In this document: one piece after another, positions 59,509-64,000 of the stretch
Layout of the letters: every line of letters begins with the position of its first letter
How positions within the stretch are numbered: position 1 is the stretch's first letter
Source: Pectinatus frisingensis
GTDB taxonomy: Bacteria > Bacillota > Negativicutes > Selenomonadales > Selenomonadaceae
Assembly: GCF_015732285.1 (NCBI RefSeq)
Contig: NZ_WIQU01000022.1
Coordinates: 305,956 to 369,955 of the forward strand
Length of the DNA: 64,000 nt
Reading direction: 5' to 3'
The notes under the pieces: generated by a model
Seen by the model: the letters and a program-made list of their open reading frames with translations, nothing else
Databases searched by the model: none
What the model was told of the DNA's origin: nothing
Made by a program: the position numbers and the translations under genes

Positions 59509-60915
59509 TTAATTAAGAATATCCAAAATATCCTCTTCATTGCATTTGATCATATCGACAAATGGTCTTGCCAAAGCAGGATCGTATATTTTTCCAATAT
59601 TTTGCTGCAGTTTTGCTATGGCTGCCTGATAATGCAAGTCATCATTATCATTATTTAAAAACATACCATGAAAGCTGTCTATCAGACGAAAAATTCTGCA
59701 TTCAAGCGGGATTTCTTCTTTGAATAGTCCCAGTGGGTAGCCGCTGCCATTCCAATTTTCATGATGCTTTAACACTGCATTGGCCAATGTGGAATATTTT
59801 TTTGACATATTCAATATGCGAAATCCTATTTCGCAGTGCCGGTAAAATTCGATGGATTCAGGGTCAAAGGGCAGTGATGCTTTTGATAAAAGGTTTTTGA
59901 TGCCAATGTCGTGAATAACCGACAGTTTATATAAACGAGTTGTCATATGAGGCGATAAGTTCAATTTAACGGAAAACATTTTTGTCAGATAATTGAGCAA
60001 CTCAGTATTTTGATATCTTATTGGATAGTCATCTCTTAATCCCGCAACCAGTTTGCCGATGATTTTCTCCCGTACTTTGTTATCATTGCCAAATTTTTCG
60101 TGATACATATTGCTGTCGGCATCGTCAAAGACATTTTTTACACTTTTACCGTTGGAAAAATTCTGCCAGCCCAATGATATGCTTAAATAAATATCTTCCT
60201 CAATTTCATTGTGTTGTTCAATATTTTTTTTTATCTTTTCATATAGAATATCCATTTTTCTTTCCTGCGAAATAATGACAAATTCATCACCGCCAATTCG
60301 AAAAAATAATTCATTTTCTGTTAAGCACTGTTTTAATATATTAGCGGCTGTGCTGATTATTTTGTCTCCGGTGCGATGGCCCAATGAATCATTTATGAGC
60401 TTTAGACTGTCAATGTCGCAGATCATAAGCCCGCCGGAATCGAATTTTTCTGTATTGATAATCGTCATTACCTCGTCAAAATAATTCCGGCTGAAAGCGT
60501 TTGTTAAAGAATCGCGGATTTTAGAAAAATCAGGTTTTTTATTCTCTTTTGTTTTTCCTGTAATATCCCGGACGATAACCAGTACCTTATCATCACTGCA
60601 TTTTACAAAACGTGCCTCAAAATGTTTAAGTTCATTTTTTGTGACAAAATGACAATTAAATATTTCTATGGAATCTTTGGCAATAACGGCACCGATCATC
60701 TGTAAGGTGCCTGCTGCAATATAGCTGGGAAGTATTTCTTTAATGTTTTTCCCTATAATATTTTCAAACATAGCCGTTGAACCAAAGGTCCTGGGATGAT
60801 TACAAGCTATACAAGTACCCCCTGTATCTATCTGTAGAAGTAGGTCCGGCATAAGATCCAATAATATCAAGGCATTTGTTCCTTCATCATGCAAATCGAT
60901 CAAACTTTTTTCCAT
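59509..60915 (-). CDS. PAS-GGDEF-HD-GYP cyclic di-GMP turnover protein
   Basis: A 468-residue soluble protein with an N-terminal PAS sensor (about 15-115), a GGDEF domain (about 130-290) with an intact RIGGDEFVII site, and an HD-GYP-type phosphodiesterase domain (about 300-460) with VIHDIG, a metal His in RHCEIGF and HHENWNGSGYP. It could therefore make or break cyclic di-GMP depending on signal. No RxxD inhibitory site is seen before GGDEF, and the first metal-ligand His of HD-GYP may be a Gln (RYQNTELL), so phosphodiesterase activity is uncertain. I start at the ATG at 60915 with aaagg upstream. Confidence 0.86.
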   Translation of the reverse strand: MEKSLIDLHDEGTNALILLDLMPDLLLQIDTGGTCIACNHPRTFGSTAMFENIIGKNIKEILPSYIAAGTLQMIGAVIAKDSIEIFNCHFVTKNELKHFEARFVKCSDDKVLVIVRDITGKTKENKKPDFSKIRDSLTNAFSRNYFDEVMTIINTEKFDSGGLMICDIDSLKLINDSLGHRTGDKIISTAANILKQCLTENELFFRIGGDEFVIISQERKMDILYEKIKKNIEQHNEIEEDIYLSISLGWQNFSNGKSVKNVFDDADSNMYHEKFGNDNKVREKIIGKLVAGLRDDYPIRYQNTELLNYLTKMFSVKLNLSPHMTTRLYKLSVIHDIGIKNLLSKASLPFDPESIEFYRHCEIGFRILNMSKKYSTLANAVLKHHENWNGSGYPLGLFKEEIPLECRIFRLIDSFHGMFLNNDNDDLHYQAAIAKLQQNIGKIYDPALARPFVDMIKCNEEDILDILN

Positions 60916-61379
60916 AAAAATGCTACCTTTCAAAAATCAAGGAATGCTCAGGGAATACGTTATTATATAGAAACAGGGCGGACAAAAATAAAAACAGAGA
61001 GGGTGATATTCCCTGAACCGAAATAAAGATTTCATAAATAAAATCTTATATTAAATTTACAAAATTATACATATTCTGTAAAAATCTGAACTGAAAATTA
61101 TCGGTTGTTTTTATTTTATAATAAAACACAGCGATAAGGAACAACAATTACAAATTATTTCATTAAATAATGATGATACTGGATAGTATTTTTCTCTTTT
61201 GTGGCAAACCTATAATTAAAAAATATGGATCTGATTGGTACAAATAAGTAAAAATGATTATATTTGATTGATTTTGCTTGCCAGGGCATTTGCTATTAAC
61301 CGAAATATAAACTATAATGTATAGCAAATTAGTTATATATTAATTGTATGATTTGATATTGTCAAATTTAGGGGGAAAA
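60916..61379. other. Divergent intergenic region between the PAS-GGDEF-HD-GYP gene and dut
   Basis: About 460 bases. It holds a 10-bp perfect inverted repeat in the leader of the minus-strand gene (60948-60957 with 61007-61016), a TATAAT on the minus strand near 61067 and the dut promoter (61290-61318). I see no gene or known riboswitch; the cyclic di-GMP riboswitch consensus was not recognised. Confidence 0.55.
61290..61318 (+). promoter_or_regulatory. Sigma-A promoter of dut
   Basis: TTGCTA, a 17-base spacer and TATAAT, about 62 bases ahead of the dut start codon. Confidence 0.68.
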
Positions 61380-61832
61380 ATGAAAAATCGCGGTTTTGAA
61401 ATAATCAGTTCATATGAAAACAGCGGCATAGTTCTGCCGGAACGAAAAACTGATAAAAGTGCGGGTTATGATATAGCCTGCGCTGATGACGTTACATTTG
61501 ACGTCGGTGTGGTGACCATAGTACCCACCGGTCTCAAAGCTTACATGCTGGATGATGAATACCTGGGAATTCATATGCGTTCCGGTATGGCAATAAAACA
61601 TGGTTTATCATTTATAAATAGTCAGGGAATTATTGATGCTGACTATTATAATAATGATGAAAACGAGGGACATATAATGCTGGCTGTATTTAATCATGGG
61701 AAAACAGCATTTACAGTGAAAAAAGGAACACGTCTGGCTCAGGGAATTTTTTATAAGTATCTTATGGCTGACGGAGATAATAGGAGCAAGGGATCTGTCC
61801 GTCAGGGCGGGATGGGCTCCACGGGAGCATAA
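61380..61832 (+). CDS. dut: Dut, dUTP diphosphatase
   Basis: Hydrolyses dUTP to dUMP and keeps uracil out of DNA. The 150-residue protein shows the five trimeric dUTPase motifs: SAGYDIAC, HMRSGMAIKH, the GIIDADYYNN segment with EGHIML, RLAQGIFYKY and RQGGMGSTGA at the end. The usual motif 3 carries an NND insertion. The ATG at 61380 has aggggg upstream; the frame is open further upstream without a ribosome site. Its stop lies 2 bases before rarA. Confidence 0.92.
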   Translation: MKNRGFEIISSYENSGIVLPERKTDKSAGYDIACADDVTFDVGVVTIVPTGLKAYMLDDEYLGIHMRSGMAIKHGLSFINSQGIIDADYYNNDENEGHIMLAVFNHGKTAFTVKKGTRLAQGIFYKYLMADGDNRSKGSVRQGGMGSTGA

Positions 61833-61834
61833 TT

Positions 61835-63178
61835 ATGGAAAGTATGGATTTATTTACCAGTGCGGCCTTGAATGCAGAAAAAAATGCTGGAATTGACAAT
61901 CAAAAACCTTTGGCAGTACGAATGCGGCCACAGGCATTTGATGAATTTGTTGGACAGGAGGATTCAGTTGGCAAAGGGCGTTTTCTGCGGGTAATGATCG
62001 AAAATGACCGTATACCGTCACTCATTTTATTTGGACCACCTGGTACCGGTAAAACAACATTAGCCCGAATGATTGCCGTGATGACAAAAAGTAATTTTAA
62101 ACAGCTCAATGCGGTTGCAGCCGGTATCGCTGATATCAGAAAAGTTGTTGATGAAGCCCATGAACAAAGAAAATTTTATCAAAAACGGACTATTGTTTTT
62201 ATTGATGAAATACACCGCTTTAATAAAAGCCAGCAGGATGTTTTATTACCATATGTGGAAGATGGACGAATAATTTTAATCGGGGCCACTACTGAGAATC
62301 CTTACTTTGAAGTAAATCATGCATTGCTGTCGCGCGTACGGGTAGTGCGTCTGCATAGCCTTTCCGATAAACAAATGATTATCGTACTGCAAAAGGCACT
62401 ATGTGATAAAAAACGTGGTCTTGGTGAATATGGTATAGGCTGTGCCGAGCCTGAGCTGATTACCATTGCCCAGGCTGCTGCCGGGGATGCCCGTGTGGCA
62501 CTTAATCTTCTGGAACAGGCTGCAATGCTGGCTCATGCCGCTCACAGCAATATAACTGCTGAAATTCTTTCAGATATTCTGGGAGAAAAGTTGCAGACCT
62601 ATGATAAGAAAGGGGATAATCATTATGACACCGTTTCGGCTTTCATAAAAAGCATGCGCGGTAGTGATCCCGATGCTGCAATACATTATCTGGCCCGCAT
62701 GATCGTTGCAGGCGAAGATGTGAATTTTATCGCTCGGCGTATTGCTATTTGCGCTGCTGAAGATGTAGGGAATGCTGATCCCATGGCATTGGTAGTGGCA
62801 ATGGCTGCTGTGCAGGCGGTTCAATTTATCGGTTTACCGGAAGCTCGTATCCCACTGGCACAGGCTGTGACCTATATTGCTTCAGCACCGAAGAGTAACG
62901 CCGCCTATCTGTCCATTGACAGTGCCTTACAGGATGTTCGCACAAAGGATTGCGGCACCATACCGCTGCATCTCAAAGATGCCCATTATAAAGGTGCTGA
63001 AAAATTGGGACACGGCATAGATTACAAATATCCGCATGATTTCAATGATCACTTCATCAAGCAGCAATATCTGCCCACAAAAATTATGGGAAAAAAATAT
63101 TATGATCCTACATCGAATGGTCACGAGAAAATAATTAAACAATATCTGGCAACACATCAAAATTTTTTGCCAAAATGA
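61835..63178 (+). CDS. rarA: RarA/MgsA-type AAA+ recombination factor
   Basis: A 447-residue clamp-loader-like AAA+ ATPase associated with stalled replication forks. Walker A is [13 protein letters not shown] near residue 66, Walker B is [15 protein letters not shown] near residue 121, with a sensor in [12 protein letters not shown]. The C-terminal domain (about 270-447, [24 protein letters not shown]) is the tetramerisation part. The ATG follows dut directly, with gggag inside dut, so they are coupled. The promoter for the next gene lies within its 3' end. Confidence 0.95.
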   Translation: MESMDLFTSAALNAEKNAGIDNQKPLAVRMRPQAFDEFVGQEDSVGKGRFLRVMIENDRIPSLILFGPPGTGKTTLARMIAVMTKSNFKQLNAVAAGIADIRKVVDEAHEQRKFYQKRTIVFIDEIHRFNKSQQDVLLPYVEDGRIILIGATTENPYFEVNHALLSRVRVVRLHSLSDKQMIIVLQKALCDKKRGLGEYGIGCAEPELITIAQAAAGDARVALNLLEQAAMLAHAAHSNITAEILSDILGEKLQTYDKKGDNHYDTVSAFIKSMRGSDPDAAIHYLARMIVAGEDVNFIARRIAICAAEDVGNADPMALVVAMAAVQAVQFIGLPEARIPLAQAVTYIASAPKSNAAYLSIDSALQDVRTKDCGTIPLHLKDAHYKGAEKLGHGIDYKYPHDFNDHFIKQQYLPTKIMGKKYYDPTSNGHEKIIKQYLATHQNFLPK

Positions 63179-63196
63179 CACCTTAACTGGTATAAT
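63167..63196 (+). promoter_or_regulatory. Promoter of the Rrf2 gene, overlapping the rarA 3' end
   Basis: TTGCCA, an 18-base spacer and TATAAT with a TG-G extension, about 116 bases ahead of the Rrf2 ATG. Confidence 0.65.
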
Positions 63197-63312
63197 GTTA
63201 AGTAGTAGTAAATATATAATATTAATAAAAATTATAAGAATAAACAGTTTGATGGTTTATTCTGCCAGAGCTGCTTGGGAACAGCTTACGAAAATAATTG
63301 GGGGAAAATATT

Positions 63313-63753
63313 ATGAAATTATCAACGAGAGGTCGCTACGGCGTTACCGCTATGTATGAGCTTGCCCTGAACTACGGCAAAGGACCCTTATCACTGCGCA
63401 CGATTGCCGCTAAGCAGGATATATCAGATAATTATTTGGAACAGCTTATCTGTGCGTTACGAAATGCCGGACTGGTAAAAAGCACCCGCGGTGCCCAGGG
63501 AGGGTATGTCTTGACAAAGGATCCTGCTGAAATCACTATTGGAGATATTATTACAATAATGGAAGGACCTATCGCATTAGTTGACTGTCTGCTCAATGAA
63601 GCTGATTCCAGCAGCCAGATTTGCAAAAAGGCTGAAAAATGCGTTACCCGCAGCGTGTGGGAAAGAGTCTGCCAAAGTATAAGTGAAGTTCTTAATTCGA
63701 TAACTCTGGCAGATTTATGTAAAAATAACTGCCAAAAATCAGACTGTCGATGA
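63313..63753 (+). CDS. Rrf2-family transcriptional regulator (IscR/CymR-like)
   Basis: A 146-residue Rrf2-family winged-helix repressor (KLSTRGRYGVTAMYELAL, SLRTIAAKQDISDNYLEQL). Three cysteines, in VDCLLNEADSSSQICKKAEKC, may ligate a [2Fe-2S] cluster as in IscR, although the first spacing is wider than in E. coli IscR; more Cys follow at the C-terminus. It probably controls iron-sulfur assembly or cysteine metabolism genes. I chose the ATG at 63313 with ggggga upstream. In many Firmicutes a cysteine desulfurase gene follows; here a promoter appears at the window edge. Confidence 0.88.
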   Translation: MKLSTRGRYGVTAMYELALNYGKGPLSLRTIAAKQDISDNYLEQLICALRNAGLVKSTRGAQGGYVLTKDPAEITIGDIITIMEGPIALVDCLLNEADSSSQICKKAEKCVTRSVWERVCQSISEVLNSITLADLCKNNCQKSDCR

Positions 63754-63801
63754 TTTGTACTTGAATGAGTGAAATATTTATCATAAAATAAGCAAATAAC
63801 T

Positions 63802-63900
63802 AAGAGGCTGTGCTTTAAGAAAAGTTTCTGCCGTATGTTGGAAATTTCAGGAAATAAACAATATACAGCAGGAACTTTGCTCAGGGCAACAGCCTTTTTT
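63802..63900 (+). terminator. Composite structured terminator after the Rrf2 gene
   Basis: An outer stem of 8 bp with one bulge (GGCTGTGC with GCAACAGCC) and an inner 11-bp stem (AAAGTTTCTGC with GCAGGAACTTT, one wobble), then a further short stem, ending in a T6 run at 63895-63900. It is longer than a simple terminator and could be a MITE-like element or a structured RNA. Confidence 0.7.
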
Positions 63901-63942
63901 CATTATGATGCAGATATCTGTGACATTAGATTCTAATTTTTA

Positions 63943-63971
63943 TTGACAAATTTGTAAAATAGTATTACCAT
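63943..63971 (+). promoter_or_regulatory. Sigma-A promoter at the right edge for an unseen gene
   Basis: TTGACA, a 17-base spacer and TACCAT, directed out of the window. The gene it serves begins beyond 64000 and may be an Rrf2 target. Confidence 0.55.
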
Positions 63972-64000
63972 AATAAGCGAAAACTATTATTTATTAAATT

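Noticed and set aside
1..64000. CRISPR arrays, tRNA or rRNA genes, insertion sequences
   Set aside because: No regularly spaced repeats, T-loop/acceptor patterns, rRNA segments or transposase genes were found by reading both strands; a low-copy degenerate element could still be missed.

Overview
The window looks like a chromosomal segment of a motile, anaerobic, low-GC member of the Negativicutes (Selenomonadales; a Pectinatus-like genome is my best guess). The grounds are AT-rich sequence with frequent TTG/GTG starts, a Firmicutes-style chemotaxis cluster (CheC and CheD, no CheZ seen), hfq next to miaA, a bioW-type pimeloyl-CoA route, and hydE, a maturase for [FeFe]-hydrogenase. Genus placement is inference only; no rRNA gene, tRNA gene, IS element or CRISPR array was seen.

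1-9488 (+): the tail of a flagellar/chemotaxis operon, flhG (5' end outside the window), a YcgR/PilZ brake protein, cheB, cheA, cheW, cheC, cheD, sigma-28 fliA, a FapA/DUF342 protein, and two small conserved proteins ending at a strong terminator. 9567-19708 (+): a housekeeping run, rluB, an HI0933-type flavoprotein, aroA, cmk, plsC, ispH overlapping rpsA, a DUF512 radical SAM protein, der and plsY. 19795-21726 (-): UPF0173 hydrolase, miaA and hfq, converging on plsY at a shared terminator. 21840-22550 (+): thiN. 22653-24056 (-): an M18 aminopeptidase.

24501-33587 (-): a lone tyrosine recombinase in an AT-rich, inverted-repeat-rich setting, then trmO-recG and fur-hemZ-hisS-aspS. 33735-39506 (-, apart from one + gene): a secreted GH18 protein, a CE4 deacetylase, a zinc-ribbon membrane protein and the birA-coaX-dusB operon. 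39845-45034: a second CE4 deacetylase, an AcoR-like enhancer-binding-type regulator that has lost its GAFTGA loop, a small membrane protein and dnaX. The small SRP RNA gene and mgsA follow from divergent promoters.

45977-51472 (-): a bioW-bioF gene fusion under a convincing BirA-type operator, a class III aminotransferase and a U32-family protein. 51926-54677 (+): serA and mdh. 54776-55285 (-): a promoter- and terminator-bounded unit of about 475 nt with no convincing gene and several clear helices, the best candidate here for something undescribed. 55363-60915 (mostly -): an orphan dhaL, a membrane diguanylate cyclase, a small XRE regulator (+), a tiny secreted peptide, hydE and a PAS-GGDEF-HD-GYP protein. 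61380-63753 (+): dut, rarA and an Rrf2 regulator, with a promoter for the next gene at the right edge.

Three themes link the genes. Motility and cyclic di-GMP signalling are joined through PilZ, two GGDEF proteins and one HD-GYP domain. Biotin control is self-contained, with BirA encoded in the window and its operator in front of bioWF. RNA and translation functions (miaA, hfq, trmO, dusB, rpsA, SRP RNA, aspS, hisS) are unusually dense.
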